Assembly: GCA_947643415.1 (NCBI GenBank)
Contig: CANRWA010000025.1
Span: forward strand, 1 to 52,584
Reading direction: 5' to 3'
DNA: 52,584 nucleotides
Origin: an uncultured Clostridia bacterium
GTDB taxonomy: Bacteria; Bacillota; Clostridia; Lachnospirales; Lachnospiraceae
Part shown: piece after piece, positions 18,741 through 27,083 of the stretch
How positions within the stretch are numbered: the stretch's first letter is position 1
Layout: every line of letters begins with the position of its first letter
Translations under genes and position numbers: made by a program
Notes under the pieces: model-generated
Told to the model about the DNA's origin: nothing
Databases searched by the model: none
The model's input: the letters and a program-made list of their open reading frames with translations, nothing else

Positions 18741-19766
18741 TCATCGGTTTCCATACATCTGCTCATAATAATTCTGATACTCGCCGGAAATGATCGTTTC
18801 CCACCATTCCTTATTATTAAGATACCACTGGATCGTTTTCTGTATACCATCCTCAAATTTCGTCTCAGGAAGCCATCCCAGCTCATTATGGATCTTCGTG
18901 GGATCAATGGCATATCTCATATCATGCCCCTTGCGGTCCGTGACATAAGTGATGAGACTCTCTGGTTTATCCAGTGCTTTACATATGATCTTCACAATAT
19001 CAATATTTTTCATCTCATTGTGTCCGCCTACATTATAAACCTCACCCACACGTCCTTTATGGATGATCCGATCGATCGCCTTACAGTGATCCTCTACATA
19101 AAGCCAGTCACGGACATTTTCACCCTTTCCATAGACAGGAAGCGGTTTGTCATTCAACGCATTGGCGATCATAAGCGGAATCAGCTTCTCCGGGAAGTGA
19201 TAGGGACCATAGTTATTAGAACAGCGGCTGATGGTCACAGGCAGGCCATATGTCCTGTAATAGGCAAGCACAAGAAGATCCGCCGCTGCCTTACTGGAGG
19301 AATATGGACTGGATGTATGAATCGGGGTTTCCTCTGTAAAGAACAGATCTGGACGGTCTAAAGGCAGATCCCCATAGACTTCATCTGTGGAGACCTGGTG
19401 ATAACGCTCGATGCCATATTTGCGGCAGGCATCCATTAAAACAGAAGTTCCTATGATATTCGTATCCAGAAATACCTGTGGATCTTCAATGGAACGGTCC
19501 ACATGGCTCTCTGCCGCAAAGTTCACTACCATATCTGGTTTTTCTTCTTCAAAAAGCCGATATACTGCCTCTCTGTCTGTAATACTCTCCTTCACAAAAC
19601 GAAAATTAGGATTATCCATCACTGGTTTCAAAGTGGAAAGGTTGCCCGCATAAGTCAGGCAATCCAGACAGATGATCCGGTAATCCGGATATTGATCCAG
19701 CATATGAAACACAAAGTTACTTCCAATAAATCCGGCACCGCCGGTGACAATAATAGTTTTACCCAT
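18741..19766 (-). CDS. rfbB: dTDP-glucose 4,6-dehydratase
   Basis: This 341-residue extended SDR makes dTDP-4-keto-6-deoxyglucose. It has TGGAGFIGSNF for NAD binding, the STDEVYGDL substrate loop and YSSSKAAADLL with the catalytic YxxxK. The frame is open upstream to 19832, but the ATG at 19766 is preceded by GAGGG at good spacing and matches the family N-terminus MGKTIIVTGGAG. The gap to rfbA carries two hairpins. Confidence 0.96.
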   Translation of the reverse strand: MGKTIIVTGGAGFIGSNFVFHMLDQYPDYRIICLDCLTYAGNLSTLKPVMDNPNFRFVKESITDREAVYRLFEEEKPDMVVNFAAESHVDRSIEDPQVFLDTNIIGTSVLMDACRKYGIERYHQVSTDEVYGDLPLDRPDLFFTEETPIHTSSPYSSSKAAADLLVLAYYRTYGLPVTISRCSNNYGPYHFPEKLIPLMIANALNDKPLPVYGKGENVRDWLYVEDHCKAIDRIIHKGRVGEVYNVGGHNEMKNIDIVKIICKALDKPESLITYVTDRKGHDMRYAIDPTKIHNELGWLPETKFEDGIQKTIQWYLNNKEWWETIISGEYQNYYEQMYGNR

Positions 19767-19808
19767 AATTTCCCTCATTTCTGCGCTGCCTTTTGCGCAT
19801 AATGCAAC

Positions 19809-19863
19809 GTTTGTGTCGCAGCGCAGACACAAACTTGCCGGGTGAAAAATTTATTTTTCACCC
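19809..19863. repeat. Two perfect hairpins between rfbA and rfbB
   Basis: GTTTGTGTC (19809-19817) pairs with GACACAAAC (19826-19834). Right beside it GGGTGAAAAA (19840-19849) pairs with TTTTTCACCC (19854-19863). The second has no following T-run beyond its own arm, so full termination is not expected; mRNA processing or differential expression of rfbA versus rfbBDC is possible. Confidence 0.6.
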
Positions 19864-19877
19864 TTTCCTCCATTCTG

Positions 19878-20774
19878 CTAATATAACGCATCCATATATT
19901 TGCCGCTCAGCACATCCATCAGATACTGTCCATATTGATTTTTCTTCACCTCTTCATAGATCGCAAGGACATCTTCCCTTGTAATCCATCCGTTCAGATA
20001 TGCGATCTCCTCCAGACATGCGATCTTCCGGTGCTGATGTGTCTCAATGGTCTTGACAAAATTTGTCGCATCCACAAGGCTCTCATGAGTTCCTGTATCG
20101 AGCCAGGTGAATCCCTGCCCCAGAAGTTCTACATTCAGCCTCCCATCCTCCAGATAGATTCTGTTCAGATCCGTGATCTCCAGTTCACCACGGGAAGACG
20201 GTTTTAGATCCTCTGCATATTTAACTACCTTGTTGTCATAAAAATAAAGTCCGGTGACACAATAATTGCTCTTCGGCCTTTCTGGCTTTTCCTCAATAGA
20301 AATTGCCCTGCCATCATGGTCAAATTCCACGATTCCAAATCGCTCCGGATCCTCCACATAGTACCCGAACACCGTAGCCCCTTTCCCATTTTCAGCATTT
20401 TCTACCGCTGCTTTCAGCCTTTTCTTCAGGCCATGTCCGGCAAAAATATTGTCTCCCAGCACCATTGCCACAGAATCCTCCCCAATGAAATCCCTGCCAA
20501 TGACAAATGCCTGGGCGAGGCCATCCGGACTTGGCTGAACAGCATATGACAGATTCAGCCCAAACTGTTCCCCATCCCCAAGAAGGTCCCTGAAACGCGG
20601 TGTATCCATTGGAGTCGATATAATGAGGATATCACGGATCCCTGCATTCATCAATACCGACATTGGATAATAGATCATTGGCTTGTCATAGATCGGCAAA
20701 AGCTGTTTACTGGTCACTTTTGTCAGTGGATACAACCGTGTTCCTGATCCACCGGCTAATATAATACCTTTCAT
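19878..20774 (-). CDS. rfbA: Glucose-1-phosphate thymidylyltransferase
   Basis: This 298-residue RmlA-type nucleotidyltransferase joins dTTP and glucose-1-phosphate. The [11 protein letters not shown] signature is at the N-terminus, followed by [16 protein letters not shown] and GDNIFAG. It is the first gene of the dTDP-L-rhamnose operon. The promoter upstream at 20832-20862 contains a dyad typical of MerR control. Confidence 0.96.
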   Translation of the reverse strand: MKGIILAGGSGTRLYPLTKVTSKQLLPIYDKPMIYYPMSVLMNAGIRDILIISTPMDTPRFRDLLGDGEQFGLNLSYAVQPSPDGLAQAFVIGRDFIGEDSVAMVLGDNIFAGHGLKKRLKAAVENAENGKGATVFGYYVEDPERFGIVEFDHDGRAISIEEKPERPKSNYCVTGLYFYDNKVVKYAEDLKPSSRGELEITDLNRIYLEDGRLNVELLGQGFTWLDTGTHESLVDATNFVKTIETHQHRKIACLEEIAYLNGWITREDVLAIYEEVKKNQYGQYLMDVLSGKYMDALY

Positions 20775-20831
20775 ACACTTATTCCTCTCTTTCTCATGCC
20801 TTAGGATGTTATTGTTGTCCTTATTGAAACT

Positions 20832-20862
20832 ATTATAAAAGGTGACGCAACGTCACCTTCAA
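20832..20862 (-). promoter_or_regulatory. rfbA promoter with MerR-type dyad in a 19-bp spacer
   Basis: On the minus strand TTGAAG (20857-20862) and TATAAT (20832-20837) are 19 bp apart, longer than normal. A perfect dyad of 9-bp arms (AAGGTGACG and CGTCACCTT around TTG, 20839-20859) fills the spacer. MerR-family activators bind such dyads and untwist the overlong spacer. The MerR-type gene lies directly upstream on the same strand. The hairpin could also help end that gene's transcript. Confidence 0.7.
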
Positions 20863-20920
20863 GTACTTTTTTTCTTTTTTTGTATTTTTCTTATGCAGTT
20901 AGTCTGGCGGCGCCAATATT

Positions 20921-22105
20921 TCATTTCAAAGACGCAAAAATCCCCGCATCCTTTGTGATGGCCAATCCCCCATAAGACATCTTCTTTGCCAGAAAGGACC
21001 GGAATTTCGTGTATCGGTCAAGTATATACCGGTTCTGGTTGCCATGGCAGGAAAGAATATATTCGATCAGCGGCTCCGGCGAATCAATCCTCAGTGAATC
21101 TTCATATGGATGCCATACGACATCATGAAAACATTTTTCCAGTATTTCTTTTCCATTTTCCCTGCCAAACCGTTCATAGAGACAATCTGCTGACAAAACG
21201 ATCCGGTCATCAAACTCCTGAACCAGTTCACTGATCTCTCTCATATGATCGGGTCCATATGTGCTGCATACAAACTGTCCGCCTTTTTTCAAAACCCGTT
21301 TTACTTCCATCAGCACACCCTGAATATCCTCACAGTAAAATAACATATGATTTGCGATCACAAGGTCAAAAGTATCCGGATCATGTGGCAACCTGTGACA
21401 GTCTGCCACTTCAAAGGAAAAATGTGTCCCCTTCAGCCTCTCATCACGGCGGATCTCCCGGATCATCCCCTCAGAGATATCTGATAACACAACCGACAGC
21501 TTTGGGGGAATCCGATTTCGGTTCTCCGTCCAGAGCTGCGCATTTCCACACCCTATCTCAAGAATCTTCATACCATTTTGGATATGGCACTGCCCATAGA
21601 GCCATGGAAACCATCCCTGCGGATTCGTAGAATACTGGTTGTGAAGCTGTATCCGTGCCGTAATATTACTGGAATTCTGATACTGGCTCTTCAAACTGTT
21701 TTCCATATTGGTGAGATGGATCAGATCCAGCATATGAACCCAGTTCACATTAGCATTCTGCTGTATCTCTTCTATCGTATCCGCAATCGCCTTCTCCACC
21801 ATCTGCAATTGCTCGATCTTATCCTGGATCAGCTTCCTCTGTAGCCCCAGGGAATTCTTGAGAAACCGATAATCCGGATCTTCGATGAGCAGTTCACGGA
21901 TATCTTCCAGTGAGAAACCCAGATATTTCAAGAGCATAATCTGCTGAAGGCGAACAAAATCATGGTCGGAATAAAACCTCGCACCAGATGCATTTACATA
22001 AGAAGGTTTCAATAAATTCTGTTTGTCATAGTATCTCACGGTACGCACAGAAATATGTGCCATTCTGGCGAATTCGCCAGAGGAATAATAATCAGGGTGT
22101 TTCAT
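20921..22105 (-). CDS. MerR-type regulator fused to a SAM methyltransferase domain
   Basis: This 394-residue protein begins with a MerR helix-turn-helix (about 7-75: FARMAHISVRTVRYYDKQNLL and GARFYSDHDFVRLQQI), then a coiled dimerisation helix (about 85-120). From about residue 165 a class I methyltransferase follows, with motif I ILEIGCGNAQ at 181-190, VADCHRLP and FDLVIANHMLFY. In MerR proteins the C-terminal domain usually senses the ligand, so the methyltransferase fold may bind SAM or a metabolite, or it may still methylate a substrate. The dyad promoter of rfbA just downstream is the obvious target. It also borders the acyl cluster whose last gene ends at 22257. Confidence 0.85.
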   Translation of the reverse strand: MKHPDYYSSGEFARMAHISVRTVRYYDKQNLLKPSYVNASGARFYSDHDFVRLQQIMLLKYLGFSLEDIRELLIEDPDYRFLKNSLGLQRKLIQDKIEQLQMVEKAIADTIEEIQQNANVNWVHMLDLIHLTNMENSLKSQYQNSSNITARIQLHNQYSTNPQGWFPWLYGQCHIQNGMKILEIGCGNAQLWTENRNRIPPKLSVVLSDISEGMIREIRRDERLKGTHFSFEVADCHRLPHDPDTFDLVIANHMLFYCEDIQGVLMEVKRVLKKGGQFVCSTYGPDHMREISELVQEFDDRIVLSADCLYERFGRENGKEILEKCFHDVVWHPYEDSLRIDSPEPLIEYILSCHGNQNRYILDRYTKFRSFLAKKMSYGGLAITKDAGIFASLK

Positions 22106-22256
22106 ATTAGTTCTTCCACCTTACAGGAATTTTCTTCTGATGAGGAGTATATCATAATGAAAATATAAAGTCCATTCAATATTGGCTCAGCTCGAATTTA
22201 TGAAAATATTGGCTTTATGGATAATGGAATATAAGAATTTATTTACCTGAAAAAAA

Positions 22257-23231
22257 CTAATTATCATACCTTATAATAGTTCCTGCATAAGAAAGCCCCA
22301 CACCAAAACCGGCAAACAGCACCTTTTTCCCAGATAGGTCAATTCCGGCATCCAGCATGCCTTTTCGCAGTGCTAATGGGATACTAGAAGATACAGTATT
22401 GCCACACTCTTCTAAATATATGATCATCTTTTCGTCTTCGATCTTCATAATCCGCTGAATATTTTTCAGAATATACTGATTGCACTGATGAAATACGTAA
22501 TAATCAATATCTTCTTTCTGCATATGGTTCTTCTCTAATAGTTCTTTCACTATTTTGGGGACAACTTTCAATGCAAACCGCATAACCGCTGGACCGTCCA
22601 TATAAAATCCCTGTGCCTGCGTCCTGCCAGAATAAGGATCACCGATCCGTTTTATCGAATCTTCAATAATAATCGCATCAAATCCAGCACCCTCTGTGCC
22701 AAACACAAAGGAGCCAAAATGATCTGCTGCCTCCTCTGTCAGCAATGTTGCTGTCGCCGCATCGCCAAAGATACTCCTGTTATTGTAATCTTCTTTTCTT
22801 ATATACTTTGAATACATATCACTTGTAATAAGCAATACCTTTCTGCCCATACCTGACTTAAGCCAGGCACTGGCCACAGACAACCCATACACATAACCCG
22901 AACACCCCACGTTCACATCCATCGCTGCAACATTGCTGGGCAGACCCAGCCTGCCTTGTAAAACACAGGACATAGAGGGCATAATGTAATCAGGGCTCTG
23001 CGTGACAAACAATATAAGATCCACATTATCGATGTCTGGTACACACAAAGACTGGACTGCCTCATATGCCATATCTACACATGTCTCTGTCGTCGCTATA
23101 TGACGGGAAGAGATCCCAAATTTTTCACTTGCATAATCCGGTGAAAAATCCGGGCATTCCCTATGCAGATCCTCATTGCTTAATGTATGAAAAGGCAGAA
23201 AAACTGCCGTCTGAAACCATGTGTCCAACAA
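22257..23231 (-). CDS. KAS III (FabH-like) condensing enzyme, full triad
   Basis: This 324-residue beta-ketoacyl-ACP synthase III-like protein has the complete catalytic set: C110 in VGCSGY, H248 in YVFHQCN and N278 in GNTVSSS. Such enzymes condense an acyl starter thioester with malonyl-ACP or transfer an acyl group. It is the last gene of the left operon. No ATG fits: the two consecutive TTG codons at 23231 and 23228 directly follow the TGA of the carrier gene, with AGGAGG four bases upstream. It may act with the long carrier just before it, since the right operon also has a long carrier and a stand-alone KAS III. Confidence 0.88.
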   Translation of the reverse strand: MLDTWFQTAVFLPFHTLSNEDLHRECPDFSPDYASEKFGISSRHIATTETCVDMAYEAVQSLCVPDIDNVDLILFVTQSPDYIMPSMSCVLQGRLGLPSNVAAMDVNVGCSGYVYGLSVASAWLKSGMGRKVLLITSDMYSKYIRKEDYNNRSIFGDAATATLLTEEAADHFGSFVFGTEGAGFDAIIIEDSIKRIGDPYSGRTQAQGFYMDGPAVMRFALKVVPKIVKELLEKNHMQKEDIDYYVFHQCNQYILKNIQRIMKIEDEKMIIYLEECGNTVSSSIPLALRKGMLDAGIDLSGKKVLFAGFGVGLSYAGTIIRYDN

Positions 23232-23534
23232 TCATCCTCCTAACATATCGGCTATATATATTTTTAGTTTCCCAATACTGTTCAGTGGATTCGTCTCATC
23301 ATTATTCTTAAAACACTCGTCATCCATTAAAACAATTTCTTTCCCCATTATGTCTTCCAGCTCTGTCTCAATAAACTCAATTAACACTACCCGGTCCATG
23401 GAATCGATCGAACAGCCTGTTCCCATTAGCTGTAATTCATCACAGTATTTGACCTGATCTTTTTCTTTTAATTGAGTATTCAGATCCGAGACTGCCCTCC
23501 TTAAAATATCCTCTGCCATTTCCAAACCATTCAT
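23232..23534 (-). CDS. Long acyl carrier protein-like protein
   Basis: This 100-residue carrier resembles the four-helix ACP fold, with the phosphopantetheine Ser at residue 45 in SIDSMDRV. It is longer than standard ACPs and carries an extended loop (GTGCSIDSM) and an extra segment (DDECFKNNDETNPLNSIGKL) before the last helix. The same build is seen in the carrier at 47561-47854 in the right operon. AAGGAGG lies 8 bases before the ATG. Confidence 0.78.
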   Translation of the reverse strand: MNGLEMAEDILRRAVSDLNTQLKEKDQVKYCDELQLMGTGCSIDSMDRVVLIEFIETELEDIMGKEIVLMDDECFKNNDETNPLNSIGKLKIYIADMLGG

Positions 23535-23537
23535 TTT

Positions 23538-24143
23538 TCAGTCCTCCTTTTCATCATGGGGCACATAACCGATAATCTTTGCAGGATTTCCTGATACCAT
23601 TGCATAATCCGGTATATTTCTTCCCACAACAGATCCCGCACCGATTACAGCACCTTTTCCGATCCTTGTCACTTTCGGCAATATAATCGCACGTTCTCCT
23701 ATCCATGCGCCCTCCTCCACAACAACTTTATAGAAACGAAGCAATTGCGGTTTTTTTAAATAAAGATTATGTTCTGTAGGATGAGAATGGGATAAAATCA
23801 AAGCATGGGAGGAAATCTTGACATTATCTTTTAATTCCACTCCCCCTGAATAATCAATGTTTACATCTGATGCTAAGAGCACGTTATTGCCAATCTTTAT
23901 GTCGCAGCCCTTGTTCCTCTCCGTCATATGCCGACGCTGTAACCGGACATACGAACCAACCTCACAGCCTTTTCCCATTTCAAAAAACAAACCGTAAACA
24001 TACCCCCTCAAGAAAGGTAATTTTTTTAAATTCAGCAGATAACATCCCATAAACCACTGCATAATTACCCGGTATACAATTCGGTGCTGACTTGTCCTGA
24101 GTCTTTCCCGAATCAGACTGCTTATTTTTATTTGGTTATTCAT
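23538..24143 (-). CDS. Left-handed beta-helix acyltransferase
   Basis: This 201-residue protein has hexapeptide repeats from about residue 75 (IGNNVLLASDVNIDY, WIGERAIILPKVTRIGKGAVIGAGSVV) and the family tail [18 protein letters not shown] contains the likely catalytic His. It resembles maltose/galactoside O-acetyltransferases and NodL-like enzymes that use acetyl-CoA or an acyl thioester. The start overlaps the previous stop (ATGA). Confidence 0.85.
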   Translation of the reverse strand: MNNQIKISSLIRERLRTSQHRIVYRVIMQWFMGCYLLNLKKLPFLRGYVYGLFFEMGKGCEVGSYVRLQRRHMTERNKGCDIKIGNNVLLASDVNIDYSGGVELKDNVKISSHALILSHSHPTEHNLYLKKPQLLRFYKVVVEEGAWIGERAIILPKVTRIGKGAVIGAGSVVGRNIPDYAMVSGNPAKIIGYVPHDEKED

Positions 24144-24628
24144 TTTATCAACTCCTTCAACGATATGACTCTTTCATCTCTGCCCTCCGCATATAAATCT
24201 CGCATAACAGAATGAAATGCATGGATAGGCGTCACAAGGATCAAGTCGACAGGTTCCATTTCACTTAGCGTGCTAAAAGAAAAGACCGGAAGACCGTTAT
24301 GAGTACCCTCTTTTGCGAATTTGTCGATATAACATTCTATATGGACATTACTATGTTCCAGATCATCTTGAACCTCATCGCCCAGTGTGCCTTTGCCATA
24401 AATAGCGATGGTTTTTACGCCCATGCCTTCTAATGTTTCGCCCAGTCCCAGCCCCTCCCGGTTCTTTTTGTGCATAATCTTCGCGTAAAGATCCACATAC
24501 TCATTGGCCCTGTAAATCCTTGAACTGCAGCCATCGATACGGGTGTTGATCTTCCTCAGCCTCTTTGTAATATAATTGAAAGACAGACCAGCCGCCACCA
24601 ACAGTACCACTTTATCTTTCTTCGTCAT
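24140..24628 (-). CDS. Membrane-anchored PglD-like Rossmann protein
   Basis: This 162-residue protein starts with a hydrophobic segment (VVLLVAAGLSF, about 7-17), then a helical part, then a Rossmann-like domain: TIAIYGKGTLGDEV for nucleotide binding, VHIECYIDK, and VDLILVTPIHAFH. It resembles the N-terminal domain of PglD-type sugar acetyltransferases and related redox-sensing modules, without the beta-helix part. Related modules occur at 24687, 42006 (N-terminal), 45906 and 50985 (C-terminal). The frame extends to a TTG at 24652, but AAGGAGG fits the ATG at 24628. Confidence 0.65.
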   Translation of the reverse strand: MTKKDKVVLLVAAGLSFNYITKRLRKINTRIDGCSSRIYRANEYVDLYAKIMHKKNREGLGLGETLEGMGVKTIAIYGKGTLGDEVQDDLEHSNVHIECYIDKFAKEGTHNGLPVFSFSTLSEMEPVDLILVTPIHAFHSVMRDLYAEGRDERVISLKELIK

Positions 24629-24686
24629 GTAGATTTTGCCCTCCTTCCACAACGGATAACAAAATGTCTTTCCGCTTTCCTATATC

Positions 24687-25202
24687 TTATCGAATGATTT
24701 TTTCTAATGACACAATCTTTTTTTCTGGTATTCCTTTTTCCAATAACTCCTTCTTTATATCATCAAAATAGAATACCGGTGTTACAATAATGGCATCGAC
24801 ATCACCTTTATACTCATAATCTTCTAACGGATACAGCGGGATGCCATTCAACCCCTCTTCAGCTCCTGCCTCCTTATCAATAAAGCAGGCAACCTCAATT
24901 GCACTGTCTTCAATCGTCCGATAGAACAGCTCACCCAGTAAACCGGCGCCATACATGGCAATCTTATTCATTCTCTTTCTAGACAAAACTTTTTCAAATT
25001 TTTCACAGTCATAATTAAAATAAATCCAGTCTGACAAAATTTTGTTATATGCATGCATCCTTCTTGCATACTTAAGCTCCATCGCTTTCAAAATACTGCT
25101 GCATATTTTGACAAGCCCTCTTATGATACATACCACTAGCAGGATGATCTTCAAGGTTTTAACAATATTTCTGTCTTCCGTCCTATCCTGAATCCTCTTC
25201 AT
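24687..25202 (-). CDS. Membrane-anchored PglD-like Rossmann protein (second copy)
   Basis: This 171-residue protein has a membrane helix at about residues 15-38 (TLKIILLVVCIIRGLVKIC), a helical linker (ILSDWIYFNYDCEKFEKVL) and the same Rossmann module as its neighbour: KIAMYGAGLLGELF, IEVACFIDK, VDAIIVTPVFYFDDIKKEL. It begins one base after the upstream carrier's TGA, with GGAGGAG seven bases before the ATG. Reading further upstream in frame only runs into the carrier gene. Function unknown. A role in holding a soluble pathway at the membrane or sensing a nucleotide is possible. Confidence 0.65.
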   Translation of the reverse strand: MKRIQDRTEDRNIVKTLKIILLVVCIIRGLVKICSSILKAMELKYARRMHAYNKILSDWIYFNYDCEKFEKVLSRKRMNKIAMYGAGLLGELFYRTIEDSAIEVACFIDKEAGAEEGLNGIPLYPLEDYEYKGDVDAIIVTPVFYFDDIKKELLEKGIPEKKIVSLEKIIR

Positions 25203-25203
25203 A

Positions 25204-25428
25204 TCACTTCTCCTCCACCAAATCAACCAATTCGTACACATATTCACAATGCCAGATATCCGAAACAGATAGTTTTTTCCCTGTTTTCTCCTGTATAAGA
25301 GACGCAAAAAATATGCTGGCAAGAGAATCCCACTCAAAAAAATCCGCTAACACCATTTCTTCATCTAACTGTTTTACATCCTTTTCCAGTGTCTCAGCCA
25401 AACACTGCATAACCTTTTCCTTCATCAT
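25204..25428 (-). CDS. Discrete acyl carrier protein (EWDSL type)
   Basis: 74 residues, a complete four-helix ACP with the phosphopantetheine Ser at residue 35 in FFEWDSLASI. The EWDSL motif is the form also seen in the carriers at 26092, 28571 and 39322. GAGG lies eight bases before the ATG ATG pair. Confidence 0.88.
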   Translation of the reverse strand: MMKEKVMQCLAETLEKDVKQLDEEMVLADFFEWDSLASIFFASLIQEKTGKKLSVSDIWHCEYVYELVDLVEEK

Positions 25429-25464
25429 TTAATCATCCTCTCTTTCTATCACTTTTCTGTTTGG

Positions 25465-26061
25465 TTAATCTTCATCCCGATAACCGATTATTTTTGCAGG
25501 ATTCCCCGCTACAATCGCACCATCTGGCACATTACCCCTCACCACAGAACCCGCAGCAACCATAGCACCCTTCCCGATATAAGTAGCTCTCGGAAGAATA
25601 ACCGCATTCGCCCCAATCCACGCCCGTCTTTTGATCTCTACCGAATAATATTCCAAGGCATTACCATTGTTTAACATCCACCTTTTTTTCTTACCGCGCG
25701 AATGGTCGTGGGTATAAATCACCGCACCGTCCGAGATGGAAACCCAATCCTCGATTTTTATTCCTCCACTGTAATCAATCCGGATACCTGTTCCCAAAGT
25801 TACATTATTACCGATCACCAAGTCGGCATTCCGAAAGCGATGTGGACTAAAAAAACGCATCCCACTTGACAGATACGCCCCTTTTCCTATATCAAAGAGG
25901 CAGTGGTATCCCCACCAACGGACTCCTTTCAGGCTGTTCAGCTCAAAAATAGGTGAAGATAAAATAGCATATCCGGCATCCCTGAGACGGATAATATCAA
26001 AAACTTTTTTCAATATGTTCCGGATCATGCCCGCAACCTTCAATTTCGTTTCTATTTTCAT
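25465..26061 (-). CDS. Left-handed beta-helix acyltransferase (second copy)
   Basis: This 198-residue hexapeptide-repeat acyltransferase has the repeats from about residue 75 ([37 protein letters not shown]), the likely catalytic His in [10 protein letters not shown], and the tail GNPAKIIGY. It is a paralogue of 23538-24143. The open frame reaches 26088, but GAGGAGG sits eight bases before the ATG at 26061. It lies between two carriers (25204 and 26092), so a carrier-bound acyl donor is plausible. Confidence 0.85.
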   Translation of the reverse strand: MKIETKLKVAGMIRNILKKVFDIIRLRDAGYAILSSPIFELNSLKGVRWWGYHCLFDIGKGAYLSSGMRFFSPHRFRNADLVIGNNVTLGTGIRIDYSGGIKIEDWVSISDGAVIYTHDHSRGKKKRWMLNNGNALEYYSVEIKRRAWIGANAVILPRATYIGKGAMVAAGSVVRGNVPDGAIVAGNPAKIIGYRDED

Positions 26062-26091
26062 GCAATCATCCTCCTCTATATGCAGCACATT

Positions 26092-26313
26092 CTACTTCTC
26101 CATCATATCTGCCAGTTCTCCGACAGTTTTAATTTTCTGAATATCTTTTGCATGAAAATATTTATCAAATTTTTCATGCATAAATGCGATAAAAGATAGA
26201 ACTGCTACTGAATCCCATGTCTCCAGTGCATCTAAAGCCATATCGTCCTGTAGTTCCTCTGCCTCCATTTCGAGTATGTCTGCAATTTCTTCCATTTTTT
26301 CTTTTCTTGTCAT
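26092..26313 (-). CDS. Discrete acyl carrier protein (TWDSV type)
   Basis: 73 residues with the attachment Ser at residue 35 in LETWDSVAVL. The helices are acidic as expected for an ACP. AAGGAGG precedes the ATG. It lies between an SDR and an LbH acyltransferase. Confidence 0.87.
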   Translation of the reverse strand: MTRKEKMEEIADILEMEAEELQDDMALDALETWDSVAVLSFIAFMHEKFDKYFHAKDIQKIKTVGELADMMEK

Positions 26314-26363
26314 AGTTCATATCCTCCTTGTTCAAATAAGTTCTTATGGCAAGCTACTTTCTG

Positions 26364-27083
26364 TCAGGATACCTGACCACCTCCCACGGGAATCAATGCT
26401 CCCGTTATATAGTCCGCATCCCCGTCGCTTAAAAATGCAGCTAACTTGGCAATACTTTCATATTTTATCAACCCTAATGGCTGTATTTTTTTTAATTCAT
26501 CTTCACTTAAAAATCTTCTTTCTTCTACCATCGGTTTTTCCAAATATCCCGGCAGAATAGCATTTACACGGATCTTTCGGGATAACAGTTCCTTTGCCAT
26601 CGTTTTTACAGCCGAGTTCAATGCCGCTTTTGCAGCCGAATACATGCACATGCCTTTTACATTCGCCAAGGCAGCCATAGAAGAAATAGCTACAAGTGAA
26701 CCATTCTCCACTGCATATTTCTTTTTGCTGAAATATTTTCCCATTTCTACAAAAGAGAATAAATTTATTCGCATCATCCGCTCCATAGTGTCCACATCAT
26801 TTATTTTTATCGGCATGCTCTGGTTCAGACCCGCACAATGTATCAGCCCTTTTAACTGTATCCCCTGCGAAACACATTCCTGAAATACCATCTCAATCTG
26901 GTGGATATCCTCCAGATCATATTTAATACAGGCTGATACATTTCCCATTGTTGCTTTTAATTCCCTTAATTTTTCTTCATTCCGTCCAAGCAGAACCACC
27001 CGTTCTCCGTGTTCCATGAACTCTTTGACAACCGCCTGCCCGACTCCTCCAGATGCTCCGGTAATCAGATATGCTTCATTCAC
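26364..27083 (-). CDS. SDR-family ketoacyl reductase (FabG-like)
   Basis: This 239-residue classical SDR has the cofactor motif TGASGGVGQA at the N-terminus, the catalytic Ser in SLVAISSMAA and Tyr-Lys in MYSAAKAAL. In this context it most likely reduces a beta-ketoacyl thioester on one of the carriers. The start is GTG at 27083, overlapping the ligase stop in a GTGA, with GGGGGAG upstream; a GTG at 27089 lies too close to the binding site. Confidence 0.88.
   Translation of the reverse strand: MNEAYLITGASGGVGQAVVKEFMEHGERVVLLGRNEEKLRELKATMGNVSACIKYDLEDIHQIEMVFQECVSQGIQLKGLIHCAGLNQSMPIKINDVDTMERMMRINLFSFVEMGKYFSKKKYAVENGSLVAISSMAALANVKGMCMYSAAKAALNSAVKTMAKELLSRKIRVNAILPGYLEKPMVEERRFLSEDELKKIQPLGLIKYESIAKLAAFLSDGDADYITGALIPVGGGQVS

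Noticed and set aside
19878-20774. The rhamnose genes as part of the switched acyl operon
   Set aside because: They have their own promoter, and the MerR gene with a 150-bp gap separates them from the last acyl gene at 22257.
20839-20859. The dyad before rfbA as only a terminator of the MerR gene
   Set aside because: The T-run on the minus strand is short, and the dyad lies exactly in a 19-bp spacer between good -35 and -10 boxes, so a regulatory role is preferred, though termination as a side effect remains possible.
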